A stretch of 64,000 bases of DNA, taken from positions 2,418,001-2,482,000 of the forward strand of contig JACHMT010000001.1 of NCBI GenBank assembly GCA_014208095.1, written 5' to 3'. The notes below the pieces were generated by a model, which did not search any database, was not told the DNA's origin, and saw nothing but the letters and a program-made list of their open reading frames with translations. The DNA comes from Actinospineispora eucalypti (GTDB lineage Bacteria > Actinomycetota > Actinomycetes > Mycobacteriales > Pseudonocardiaceae). Each line of letters begins with the position of its first letter. The first letter of the stretch is position 1. The position numbers were made by a program, and so were the translations under genes. This document shows, one piece after another, positions 7,379 through 15,530 of the stretch.

Positions 7379-7999
7379 GTGCCGGTCGCCGGCTTCGGGC
7401 GGTGGTTTTGAAGATCGGCTTGGACGGCTGCGGTTCGGGTGCGGTGCCGGTTTGGAGATCGGCTTGGACGCTGCGGTTCGGGTGCGGTGCCGGTTTAGAG
7501 ATTGGCTTGGACGGCCGCGGTTGAGGTGGTCTGCCGCAGCTTCGGCTCGGCCGTTGGGTTGGGTGCGGGGCGGAGCTTGGCTACGCGGTGTGACGGCTGG
7601 GAGAGTCTCCGGGGGGACTTTGGGCCGGTTCAGTTCGTCGAGATCCACCTGAGCGGGGTCAATTCGAAGATCAAACCCCGCTGAGGTGGATCTCGTGAAC
7701 GAACGCTCGCCGAGCCCGGCCGGCTAGGACTACGTTCCGTAACCGACAGGCGAACCCGACGCCAAGGCCCGCGCCGCTTCCCGGCGCAACGGCCGAGCCG
7801 AAGCCGCGGCAGACCAGCCCACCCGCGGCCGTCCAAGCCGATCTCTTAAACCGGCACCGCACCCGAGCCGCGGTCGTGCAGGCCGAACCGGCACCGCACC
7901 CGAGCTGCGGTGTCCAAGCCAAACCGGCACCGCACCCGAGCCGCGGCCGTCCAAGCCGATCTTTAAAACCACCGCCCGAGGCCGGCGGCCGGCACCGGA
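7379..7999. repeat. 620-bp imperfect inverted repeat filling a convergent intergenic region
   Basis: The 631 bp between the HxlR and GntR genes are almost wholly one inverted repeat. The outer arms (about 7379-7640 and 7695-7999) each contain three or four tandem copies of a 45-55 bp unit with AAGATCGGCTTGGACGGC and GGGTGCGGTGCCGGTTT, in opposite orientation. The inner part, 7639-7659 with 7675-7695, is a 21-bp stem with one mismatch and a 15-nt loop. No credible gene lies inside. Related arms recur at 11440-11775 and, degraded, at 63720-63840. Confidence 0.8.
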
Positions 8000-8003
8000 A
8001 CGG

Positions 8004-8675
8004 TCAGTCGGGATCCTCGTGCTCCAGCAGTACCCGGGTGGTTTGCTCGATGTGGGCGGTGAGGGCGGCGACCGCGGCGTCGGGGTCGTGGGCCAGCACC
8101 GCCTCCAGGATTTTCCGGTGCTCGCCGGCGACGTCCCGGTCCTGGCCGCCCAGTGGCCATGACCAGCGCCGGTACAGCTCGGCGGCGGCGCGCAGCGACT
8201 CGGCCACCCCGACCAGCCGCGGGTTCGGGCAGCCGGAGAGCAGCGCCGCGTGGTAGTCGCGGTGCGCGGCGGCCCACTGCTCGCTGATCCGCTCGGGGTC
8301 GTCCGGCTCGGTATGCGGGGTGCGGGCCATCCGGTGGTGTGCGGCGAGCACCCGGGATTCCCACTCGATCCCGCCGTGCGCCACCGACTCGCGCAGCACC
8401 AGCGACTCGATGGCCACCCTGGCTTCGGTGAGGTGGCGCAGGTCGGTCTCGGAGATCGGCACCACCCGGAAGCCGTGCCGGGGCACCGCCTCCACCAGGC
8501 CCTCGGCGGCGAGCCGGGCCAGCGCCTCCCGGGCCACGCCCATGCTGGCCCCGTACCGCTCGGACAGCGCGGTGAACTGCAACCGGGCGGACGGGCGCAA
8601 CCGGCCGGCCAGGATGTCCGCGCGCAGCACGGCGTACAGCTGCTCGACCCGGGTGGGTGCCTCACTTCGGGGCAT
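8004..8675 (-). CDS. GntR-family regulator (FadR/FCD subfamily)
   Basis: 223 aa. The N-terminal winged helix (about 8-70) has YAVLRADILAGRLRPSARL, GVAREALARLAAEGLVE and RHGFRV. The FCD ligand domain follows, with its metal-binding Asp/His positions visible as DYHAALLSGCPN and EHRKILEAVLAHD. Such regulators sense small carboxylic acids. It is divergent from the FAH hydrolase and dioxygenase genes and is the likely controller of that pair. Start ATG at 8675. Confidence 0.88.
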   Translation of the reverse strand: MPRSEAPTRVEQLYAVLRADILAGRLRPSARLQFTALSERYGASMGVAREALARLAAEGLVEAVPRHGFRVVPISETDLRHLTEARVAIESLVLRESVAHGGIEWESRVLAAHHRMARTPHTEPDDPERISEQWAAAHRDYHAALLSGCPNPRLVGVAESLRAAAELYRRWSWPLGGQDRDVAGEHRKILEAVLAHDPDAAVAALTAHIEQTTRVLLEHEDPD

Positions 8676-8710
8676 GCCTGGAGGCTAGCAATCTTCAATA
8701 CCGGTGAACA

Positions 8711-8753
8711 ATGTCGAAAATCTATTGACATAGCGACACTTGCCGCGAAGGCT
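8711..8753 (+). promoter_or_regulatory. Promoter and likely GntR operator for the FAH/dioxygenase genes
   Basis: TTGACA (8725-8730) and AAGGCT (8748-8753) are 17 bp apart, a usable sigma-A type promoter facing the FAH gene. ATGTC (8711-8715) and GACAT (8727-8731) form an inverted repeat covering the -35, where the divergent GntR protein could bind. Confidence 0.5.
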
Positions 8754-8788
8754 CTTGGCTCAGAGTCCCCAACGAAGGAGCCTGCAGC

Positions 8789-9631
8789 GTGCGCATCGGC
8801 AACCTGTCCGGTCGGCTGACCCTGTTCACCGACGCGGGCGCGATCGACGTGGCGGATGCCTCGGACGACCGCTTCGGCCCCGATCCGCTGGACGCCTACC
8901 GGCACTGGGCGGAGTTCCGGGCGTGGGCGTCCGAAGGCCCGCACGGCCCCGCGACGCCGTTCGAGCCGGCCGAGCTCGGCCCGCCGGTGCCGGCGCCCGG
9001 CCAGATCTTCGGCATCGGGCTGAACTACCGGGACCACGCGGCGGAGGCCAACCTGGCGGTGCCGGAGGGCTTCCCGCCGGTGTTCACCAAGTTCCGGGGC
9101 GCGCTCACCGGCCCGTACACCACGGTCACGCTGCCCGAAGGCGGGAACACCGACTGGGAGGTCGAGCTGGTCGTGGTGATCGGCCCGACCGCCGACCGGG
9201 TGTCCAAGGCGGATGCGTGGCAGCACGTCGCCGGGCTCACGGTGGGCCAGGACCTGTCCGAGCGGATCGGCCAGATGGCCGGCCCCGCGCCCCAGTTCAG
9301 CCTGGGTAAGTCGCACCGGGGGTTCGCGCCGGTCGGGCCGTGGGTGGTCACCGTGGACGAGCTGGCCAACCGGGACGACCTGGAGCTGGGCTGTGCCATC
9401 GACGGCGAGCCGGTCCAGAAGGGCCGCACCAGCGACCTGATCTTCGACGTGGCCGCACTGGTGGCCGGGCTGAGCGCGGTCACCCCGCTCTCCCCGGGCG
9501 ACCTGATCTTCACCGGCACCCCGGCCGGCGTGGGCATGGGCCGCAAGCCACCGCGCTTCCTGAAGGCGGGCGAGGAGCTGGTCACCTACATCTCCGGTAT
9601 CGGGGAGCTGCGGCAGAAGTTCGTCGGATAG
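8789..9631 (+). CDS. Fumarylacetoacetate hydrolase (FAH) family protein
   Basis: 280 aa. The C-terminal FAH domain begins near residue 70 with FGIGLNYRDHAAE, followed by DWEVELVVVIG (the Glu-x-Glu metal ligands), GKSHRGFAPVGPW and LIFTGTPAGVGMGR. The family cleaves C-C bonds in acylpyruvates or hydrolyses/decarboxylates ring-cleavage products. GTG start with GAAGGAG 8 bp upstream. Ten bases separate it from an extradiol-type dioxygenase gene, so the two probably act in one aromatic or keto-acid route: ring opening, then hydrolysis of the product. The exact substrate cannot be read from sequence. Confidence 0.85.
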   Translation: MRIGNLSGRLTLFTDAGAIDVADASDDRFGPDPLDAYRHWAEFRAWASEGPHGPATPFEPAELGPPVPAPGQIFGIGLNYRDHAAEANLAVPEGFPPVFTKFRGALTGPYTTVTLPEGGNTDWEVELVVVIGPTADRVSKADAWQHVAGLTVGQDLSERIGQMAGPAPQFSLGKSHRGFAPVGPWVVTVDELANRDDLELGCAIDGEPVQKGRTSDLIFDVAALVAGLSAVTPLSPGDLIFTGTPAGVGMGRKPPRFLKAGEELVTYISGIGELRQKFVG

Positions 9632-9641
9632 GGAGCTCGGC

Positions 9642-10562
9642 ATGACGCTGCACCGTTTGTCTTCCGTGGTCATCGGCGTGCCGAACGTGGCCGAGACCGC
9701 GCGGTACTACACCGACTTCGGGCTCACCCCCAGCGGCCCGGACGCGTTCGCCACGGTGGACGGGGGCGAGCAGTTGCGGCTGGTGCACTCGCCGCTGCGC
9801 CGCGCGGTGGAGATCGTGGTCGGCGCGGACGACCCGGACGACCTGGACCGGGCGGCCGCCGGACTGACCGGCCTGGGCGTGCCGGTGGAGCGCGGCGCCG
9901 ACCGGGTGGCCGGCGTCGAACCGGTCACCGGCGTGCGGGTGAGCGTGGTGGTCGAGCCACGCATCCGGCAGCCGGAGCAGCCGGCCACCGCCTACAACGG
10001 CCCCGGCCGGCTGGAACGGGTCGGCGGCCGGGCGCCGGTGCTGTCCCGGTCCGGCCCGGTGCGGCCGCGCAAGCTCGGGCACGTGGTGGTCGGCACCACC
10101 GACCCGGCGACCACCGAGCGGTTCTTCCTGGAGGGCATCGGGTTCCGGCTGTCCGACCGGATCGCCGGTGCCGGCGCGTTCATGCGCTGCTCCATCGACC
10201 ACCACAACGTGCTCGCGCTGAACGCCCCGGTGCCCTTCCTGCACCACACGTCCTGGCAGGTGGACGACGTGGACGAGATCGGCCGGGGCGCCTCGGACAT
10301 GCTCGCCGGCCACCCGGAACGGCACGTCTGGGGGCTGGGCCGGCACCACGCGGGCTCCAACTTCTTCTGGTACCTGATGGACCCGGCCGGCAACTTCTCC
10401 GAGTACTACTCCGACATGGACTGCATCGTGGACGACCAGCTCTGGACGCCGGAATCGTTCGAGGGGGCGAAGGGCCTGTTCAGCTGGGGTCCCCCGCCAC
10501 CGCCGTCGTTCGTTCACCCGGACGACCTGGCCGAGCTGATGGCCGGCGCACACGCCGGCTGA
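9642..10562 (+). CDS. Two-domain VOC/extradiol ring-cleavage dioxygenase
   Basis: 306 aa made of two glyoxalase-fold (VOC) halves, as in BphC-like catechol 2,3-dioxygenases. The C-terminal half holds the expected 2-His-1-Glu iron site: KLGHVVVG (about 146), LHHTSWQVDD (about 201) and PAGNFSEYYSDMD (about 248). The N-terminal half lacks the ligands, as usual. Encoded 10 bp after the FAH gene with GGGAGC as ribosome binding site. Likely opens a catechol-like ring whose product the FAH protein cleaves. Confidence 0.8.
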   Translation: MTLHRLSSVVIGVPNVAETARYYTDFGLTPSGPDAFATVDGGEQLRLVHSPLRRAVEIVVGADDPDDLDRAAAGLTGLGVPVERGADRVAGVEPVTGVRVSVVVEPRIRQPEQPATAYNGPGRLERVGGRAPVLSRSGPVRPRKLGHVVVGTTDPATTERFFLEGIGFRLSDRIAGAGAFMRCSIDHHNVLALNAPVPFLHHTSWQVDDVDEIGRGASDMLAGHPERHVWGLGRHHAGSNFFWYLMDPAGNFSEYYSDMDCIVDDQLWTPESFEGAKGLFSWGPPPPPSFVHPDDLAELMAGAHAG

Positions 10563-10634
10563 TCGCCCGACGCCCTAGGCAAAGTGAGTGCGCACTTCTA
10601 CTCTTGGTTGAGGTAGCTCAACGGGGAGTGGATC
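10563..10634 (+). promoter_or_regulatory. Intergenic region with two short palindromes
   Basis: Contains the perfect palindrome AGTGCGCACT (10587-10596) and the inverted repeat TTGAG-gtag-CTCAA (10608-10621). Either may be an operator; GGGGAG at 10623-10628 is the ribosome binding site of the next gene. Confidence 0.35.
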
Positions 10635-11411
10635 ATGAACACACGCATGATGAAGCTGTGCTCCTGGAGTGGTGTGGCGGCGATCGTGCTGATCGCCGGT
10701 GGGTTCGTGCTGGCCGGGTTCGTGCCGCCGCCCCCGCCCGGCGCGGACGCGGCGCGGATCGGCGAGCTGTTCCGGGAGGACGCCAACCGCATCCGGTTCG
10801 GCATGATCCTCGGCATGTACGGCGCCAGCCTGCTGATGCTGTACGCGGCGGTGATCGCCATCCAGATGCGGCGGATCGAGGGGCGCAACGCGGTGCTCGC
10901 GCTGGCCCAGTTCGGCTGCGGCGCGATCTTCGTGCTGGAGTTCATCTACCTGGAGTTCTTCTGGGTCGCCGCGACCTTCCGGGCCGAACGGGCGGACGAC
11001 TCGTTCCTCCTGCTCAACGACATGGCCTGGATCCCGTTCATCGGCATCAGCTCCACGGTGGTGATCCAGAGCCTGCTGTTCGGCATCGTCATCCTGCGGG
11101 ACTCCGGCGCGCGGTACTTCCCGCGCTGGCTGGGCTACTACAACATCTGGGCCGCGCTGTCGTTCACCCCCGGCACGTTCAACATGTTCTTCAAGAGCGG
11201 CCCGTTGGCCTGGGACGGCGTGCTGGCCTTCTGGTTCCCGGTGCTGGTCTTCGTGTCCTGGCTGATCATCAACCCGCTGTTCCTGGCCAAGTCGGTGGAC
11301 CGGGCCTCCGAGGCCGAAACCGGCACCGATCCCACCGCCCTGGCCGCCGAACTGGGTGAGCTCCGGGAAAAGCTCGCCCGCCTGACCACGAAACTGGGCG
11401 CCAACGCCTGA
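10635..11411 (+). CDS. Polytopic membrane protein of unknown function
   Basis: 258 aa with about six hydrophobic segments (near 10-32, 55-77, 85-110, 130-152, 165-185 and 195-220) and a charged C-terminal tail with an EL.ELREKLARLTTKL helix that may form a short coiled coil. I do not recognise a named family with certainty; it resembles DUF4386-like small membrane proteins of actinobacteria. It has its own ribosome binding site and lies downstream of, but apart from, the dioxygenase gene. No function is assigned. Confidence 0.75.
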   Translation: MNTRMMKLCSWSGVAAIVLIAGGFVLAGFVPPPPPGADAARIGELFREDANRIRFGMILGMYGASLLMLYAAVIAIQMRRIEGRNAVLALAQFGCGAIFVLEFIYLEFFWVAATFRAERADDSFLLLNDMAWIPFIGISSTVVIQSLLFGIVILRDSGARYFPRWLGYYNIWAALSFTPGTFNMFFKSGPLAWDGVLAFWFPVLVFVSWLIINPLFLAKSVDRASEAETGTDPTALAAELGELREKLARLTTKLGANA

Positions 11412-11439
11412 CCGTAGTTCTCGTCGAGGTGTGTGCGGC

Positions 11440-11775
11440 GCCGGTTTAAAGATTGGCTTGGACGGCGCGGCTGGCGGGTCTGCCGTGGCTTGGGTGCGGC
11501 CCGTTGCGGTGGGCTCGGAATGCGGTTACGGAGCGTGGCCAGGTGAGGGCCGTGGCGGGGCCGCAGTGGTTCCGCCCTGGTGAGAATCGTGGGGTGATCG
11601 CCGTCTCTGGCGGTCTAGCCTCGATATTCGACGCTGAACCGCCACTAACGACGATCCCCCCTTCCTCCCAGTCGTCACCGTGCGTCACGGCACGCCGAAC
11701 GCAACAGGCCGCACCCAAGCCGCGGCAGACCACCCACCCGCGCCGTCCAAGCCGATCTTTAACCCGGCACCGCGC
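11440..11775. repeat. Inverted-repeat element between converging genes, enclosing a 61-bp palindrome
   Basis: This fills nearly all of the 364 bp gap at 11412-11775. Arms near 11441-11520 and 11690-11775 are inverted copies of each other and are related to the arms of the 620-bp element at 7379-7999 (shared GATTGGCTTGGACGGCGCGG type core). Between them sits the 61-bp element at 11596-11656. No gene is seen. Confidence 0.75.
11596..11656. repeat. 61-bp palindromic repeat, copy 1
   Basis: Begins GATCG and ends CGATC, with TGGCGGT and AACCGCCA forming the main stem. Two more copies of exactly 61 bp lie at 41280-41340 and 63516-63576, all between converging genes or at gene ends. Confidence 0.85.
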
Positions 11776-12984
11776 CTAACCGGCACATCGGGCCGAGCCG
11801 AGAAGACCGAAAAAGGCGTCTACCAGCTGGTCGAAGCCGAGCGTCGCGCGCCTCAGCAGGAGCAATCGGCTGGACCGCAGCATCGCGGTGGCGGCGCGGG
11901 CGTAACCGGGGTCGTCCAGGGTTTCCAGGTCGCTCACCTTGGCCAGGCCGATGGTCCGGCGGGCCGCCTCGCAGCCGGCGAAGCCCAGCGCGTCGGCGCG
12001 GATCTCGGCCAGCCACCGGGTCAGGTAGGCGTCCGGGTACTTGGCCGGGCAGCGTCGGTCCGGCCAGTGCCCCCGCAGCCGGGTACGGAACCGGTCCCAG
12101 GTGATTTCGCAGGTGGCCACCAGGTCGCGCGCCCTCGCGTGATCGCCCAGCACCTCGGCCCGGGCGGCCGCGAACAGCATGTTCGCCCACAGCAGGCCCA
12201 GGTCGAAGCCGACCGGGCCGTACCAGGCGAACTCCGGGTCGAAGGCCTTCACCGAGAAGTCGGGGGAGCCCTCGGTGCCCCGGACGAACACCGAGCCGGA
12301 GTGCAGGTCACCGTGCAGCAGGGCCTCCTGCACGGTGACGAACCGGTGCTTCATGGCCATCGCCGCGTCGACCCAGGCCGGGTCCGCCTGCAGCTCGGCG
12401 ACCAGCGGCTCGGCGCTGGGGCGCACCGAGTTGCGCGCGGCGCCGAGGAACGGCTCGGTGAGGATGAGGTCCTCGGTGATGGCGCAGAGCTCCGGGTTCG
12501 CCGCGGCGGCCGCGCGGCGGCGGAACTCCTCCTCGCCCAGGGCCAGGAACGAGGTGCCGAAGGCCACGTCGGCGACGTACTCGGCCAGCGGCTCGGTCAC
12601 CCCGGCGTGCGGGCCGCCGGCGTTGAGCCGGGTGCGCAGCACCTCGTGGTCGGACAAGTCCTCCAGCACGAGCACGTACCGGTCGGCGTCGAAGTCGATG
12701 AGCCGGCAGATGTTGTCGGACAACTGGCCGTGCACGCGCAACGCGTTGGCCTCCCGGGTGGCCCGTTCCTCGGTCATCGGCCAGTCCGGCCCGACCAGGC
12801 GGACGTAGGGCAGCGCCTGCTTGAGCACCACCCGTCGGCCGGCCCCGTCGGCGCAGATGAAGACCAGGTTCAGGTTGCCGTCGCCGACCTCGGACACGGT
12901 AAGCGTCGCCGGGTCCACCAGGCCGCACAGCGCGGGGCGGGCGGCCAGGTACGAAGGGACCTCGGAAGCGGTCAGGGAGGTCAT
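11776..12984 (-). CDS. mtnK: S-methyl-5-thioribose kinase
   Basis: 402 aa, the usual length. The APH/choline-kinase-like fold shows VGDGNLNLVF at the glycine-rich loop, VVLKQALPYVR with the ATP-binding Lys, the catalytic LLHGDLHSGSVFV (about 231) and FDPEFAWYGPVGFDLG. These versions of the motifs are specific to MtnK. It phosphorylates 5-methylthioribose (or a related 5-deoxypentose) to the 1-phosphate used by MtnA. Last gene of a coupled operon: its ATG overlaps the permease TGA by ATGA. Tandem-coupled to an ABC importer, it should trap the imported sugar. Confidence 0.9.
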   Translation of the reverse strand: MTSLTASEVPSYLAARPALCGLVDPATLTVSEVGDGNLNLVFICADGAGRRVVLKQALPYVRLVGPDWPMTEERATREANALRVHGQLSDNICRLIDFDADRYVLVLEDLSDHEVLRTRLNAGGPHAGVTEPLAEYVADVAFGTSFLALGEEEFRRRAAAAANPELCAITEDLILTEPFLGAARNSVRPSAEPLVAELQADPAWVDAAMAMKHRFVTVQEALLHGDLHSGSVFVRGTEGSPDFSVKAFDPEFAWYGPVGFDLGLLWANMLFAAARAEVLGDHARARDLVATCEITWDRFRTRLRGHWPDRRCPAKYPDAYLTRWLAEIRADALGFAGCEAARRTIGLAKVSDLETLDDPGYARAATAMLRSSRLLLLRRATLGFDQLVDAFFGLLGSARCAG

Positions 12985-14003
12985 GTCGCCGCCGCCCGGC
13001 GCCGCCGACGGAGAGAAAACGACATGAGCAGGGCGAAGATCAGTACCAGGCCCTTGATCAGGTCCTGGGTGAAGTAGGGCAGGCCCAGCTGGGTGAGGCC
13101 CTGCAGGATCAACCCGATGAAGATCGCGCCGACCACCGTGCCCAGCGCGTTCGGCTTCTTCGCGCCCAGCACCGCGTAGCCGACCAGCGTCATCGCCACC
13201 GCGTCCAGCAGCGCCGAGTCGCCCGCCGTGACGTCGCCCTGGCGCAGCCGGGAGGCCAGGATGATGCCGGCGATCGCGGCCAGCACCCCGGAGATGGCGT
13301 ACGCGCCGAACTGGTAGCGCCGCACCCGGGCACCGGCCAGCCGGGCCGCCTCGGTGTTGCCGCCGACCGCGTAGAACACCCGGCCGTACCGCGTGCGCTC
13401 CAGGAACACCCAGACCAGCACCGCGATCAGCGCGAACAGGTACACCGACAGCGGGATGCCGAACACCTGGCTGCCGTCGATGGCGGTGAAGTCGTCGGTG
13501 AACCGGCCGGTCACCCGCTCGCCGCTGGGCAGGGTCATCCCGGTGGTCAGGGTCTGGCCGTCCACCAGCCAGCGCTTGAGTCCCTGGATGGTGAACATGG
13601 TGCCCAGCGCGGCCAGCAGCGGCGGCACGTTCAGCAGCACGATCAGCGCCGCGTTGGCGCAGCCCACCAGCAGCCCGGCCAGCAGGCAGGCGCCGATCGC
13701 GGTGCCCCCGGTGAGCGCGAACCGGACCATCACCACCGCCGCCACGGTGACCGAGAGCCCGGCCACCGCGCCGACCGAAAGGTCCAGGTCACCGACCACG
13801 GCGGTGAGGGTCATGCCCAGTGCGGCGATCGCCGCCACGGCCTGGGTCTGCAGGATGGACACCGCGTTCGCCGGGGTGGCGAACCCGTCGATGGCCACCG
13901 AGAACACCACCGCGATGAGCACCCCGACCAGCACCACGCCGTAGCGCACGAAGAACTCGGTGACGGAGAAACCGTTGCGTTCAGTGACGGACACCTCGGT
14001 CAT
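12981..14003 (-). CDS. ABC sugar transporter permease (RbsC-like)
   Basis: 340 aa with 8-10 hydrophobic segments. Contains the RbsC-type ALGMTLTAVVGDLDLSVGAVAGL stretch, YAVGGNTEAARLAGARVRRY (the cytoplasmic loop that docks the ATPase) and GDSALLDAVAMTLVGYAVLGA. Belongs to the BPD_transp_2 family that carries pentoses and related sugars. Both ends overlap their neighbours by ATGA, so ATPase, permease and kinase are translated together. GGAAGGGGGG precedes the ATG at 14003. By context it imports methylthioribose or another 5-deoxypentose. Confidence 0.9.
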   Translation of the reverse strand: MTEVSVTERNGFSVTEFFVRYGVVLVGVLIAVVFSVAIDGFATPANAVSILQTQAVAAIAALGMTLTAVVGDLDLSVGAVAGLSVTVAAVVMVRFALTGGTAIGACLLAGLLVGCANAALIVLLNVPPLLAALGTMFTIQGLKRWLVDGQTLTTGMTLPSGERVTGRFTDDFTAIDGSQVFGIPLSVYLFALIAVLVWVFLERTRYGRVFYAVGGNTEAARLAGARVRRYQFGAYAISGVLAAIAGIILASRLRQGDVTAGDSALLDAVAMTLVGYAVLGAKKPNALGTVVGAIFIGLILQGLTQLGLPYFTQDLIKGLVLIFALLMSFSLRRRRRAAAT

Positions 14004-15526
14004 CCGGCCGCCCCCCTTCCACTCATCGCGTCGATCAGCCGCTCCCGGGTGGCGTCGGCCAGCTCCAGGTCGGCGGTCAGCCGCCCGTGGTTGAGCACCA
14101 CGAACCGGTCGCCGACCTCGAGCGCCTCGTCCAGGTCGGAGGTGGCCACCAGCACGGCGGCCGAGTCGGTCAGCTTGCGCACCGTGGCGCCGATGTCGTG
14201 CCGGGCGTTGATGTCCACGCCCCGGAACGGCTCGTCCAGCAGCAGCACCGAGGGCGAGCCGAGCAGCCAGCGCCCGATCATCACCTTCTGCTGGTTGCCG
14301 CCGGACAGCGTCTGGATCGGGCTGGACGGGTCGCGGGCGACGATGCCGATGTCCGACATCATCTCGGCGGCGGCCTTCCGCTCGGCCGGCGCGCGCATCA
14401 GCGCGCCGCTGCTGAAACGCTTCAGGAAGGGCAGCGTCATCTGCTCGGACACCGACCAGCCCGGGATGATCGCCTGCTCGTGCCGGGACTCGGGGAGCAG
14501 GTAGACCCCCTGGCCCACCGCGTCGGCGGGGTGCCCCGGGTTGAACGCCGCACCGGCCAGCCGGCGTTCGCCGGCCGGAATCGGCCGGGCGCCGAACACC
14601 CACTCCAGCAGCTCGGTCTTGCCACTGCCCAGCAGCCCGAGCAGCACCGTCACCTGGCCCTTGCGCAGGTCCAGGTCGAACGGCGGCGAGTCGGCGAGCA
14701 CCTGGGCGCCGCGCAGCCCCAGCACGGTCTCGCCACCGGCCAGCCCGGCATGCCGCATCTCCGCCGGGGTGCGGTCGAACAGCGCGGTGAGCACCTTCGG
14801 CCACTCGAACGCCGCACCGCCCGCCCGGTAGAACTCGCCGCGCATGGCGCCGTCCCGGAGCACCCCGACGTGCTGGCAGAGCCGGTCGAACTCGGCCAGC
14901 TTGTGGCTCACGAACAGCACCGTCATACCCTCCGCCACCAGTGAGGTGACCAGCTCGAACAGCCGGGTGGTCTCCTCGGCGGAGAGCGCCGACGTGGGCT
15001 CGTCCAGGATCAGGATCTCCGGCCGGCGGGACAGCGCACGGGCCAGCACCAGCAGCTGCCGCTCGGAGACCCCGAGCCGGCGCACCGGCGCGCGCAGCGC
15101 CGGCCGGCTCAGCCGCACGCCCAGCGTGTCCGCCACCTCGAGGGCATACCGCTCGGTGCGCCGGTGGCTGAACCCGATGGGCCCGCGCGCGTCGGTGAGC
15201 CGGTCCAGCGCCAGGTTCTCCGCCACTGTCATGTCCAGCACCACGCCGTCGTTCGGGTTCTGGTGCACGGTGCCGACGCCCAGCCGGTGCGCGGCGGTCG
15301 GGTCCGGGAAGGTGACCACCCGGCCGCCGACCCTGATCTCCCCGCCATCCGGGGGATACGCCCCGGACAGGATCTTGATCAGCGTGGACTTGCCGGCGCC
15401 GTTCGCGCCCATCAGGCCGTAGATGCCGCCCCTGGCCACCTCGAAGCTGACGCCCCGCAGCACCCGGTTGGCGCCGAAGCTCTTGGTGATGCCGTCAATC
15501 CGTAGGACGGCGTCGGACGACGCCAC
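14000..15526 (-). CDS. ABC sugar transporter ATPase (RbsA-like, two ATPase domains)
   Basis: 508 aa, a duplicated nucleotide-binding protein. Domain 1 has Walker A GANGAGKST (about 39) and Walker B ILILDEPTSALS; its signature is LGVSERQ rather than LSGGQ, as is common in RbsA N-domains. Domain 2 has Walker A GLLGSGKTE, signature LSGGNQQK and Walker B VLLLDEPFRGVD. Start is GTG four bases after the stop of the binding-protein gene, without a clear ribosome binding site, so translation probably depends on coupling. Energises the importer encoded around it. Confidence 0.9.
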   Translation of the reverse strand: MASSDAVLRIDGITKSFGANRVLRGVSFEVARGGIYGLMGANGAGKSTLIKILSGAYPPDGGEIRVGGRVVTFPDPTAAHRLGVGTVHQNPNDGVVLDMTVAENLALDRLTDARGPIGFSHRRTERYALEVADTLGVRLSRPALRAPVRRLGVSERQLLVLARALSRRPEILILDEPTSALSAEETTRLFELVTSLVAEGMTVLFVSHKLAEFDRLCQHVGVLRDGAMRGEFYRAGGAAFEWPKVLTALFDRTPAEMRHAGLAGGETVLGLRGAQVLADSPPFDLDLRKGQVTVLLGLLGSGKTELLEWVFGARPIPAGERRLAGAAFNPGHPADAVGQGVYLLPESRHEQAIIPGWSVSEQMTLPFLKRFSSGALMRAPAERKAAAEMMSDIGIVARDPSSPIQTLSGGNQQKVMIGRWLLGSPSVLLLDEPFRGVDINARHDIGATVRKLTDSAAVLVATSDLDEALEVGDRFVVLNHGRLTADLELADATRERLIDAMSGRGAAG

Positions 15527-15530
15527 GGCG

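Noticed and set aside
7373..8003. CRISPR array, because of repeated units
   Set aside because: The units are tandem without uniform unique spacers, are present in both orientations as an inverted repeat, and no cas gene is near.
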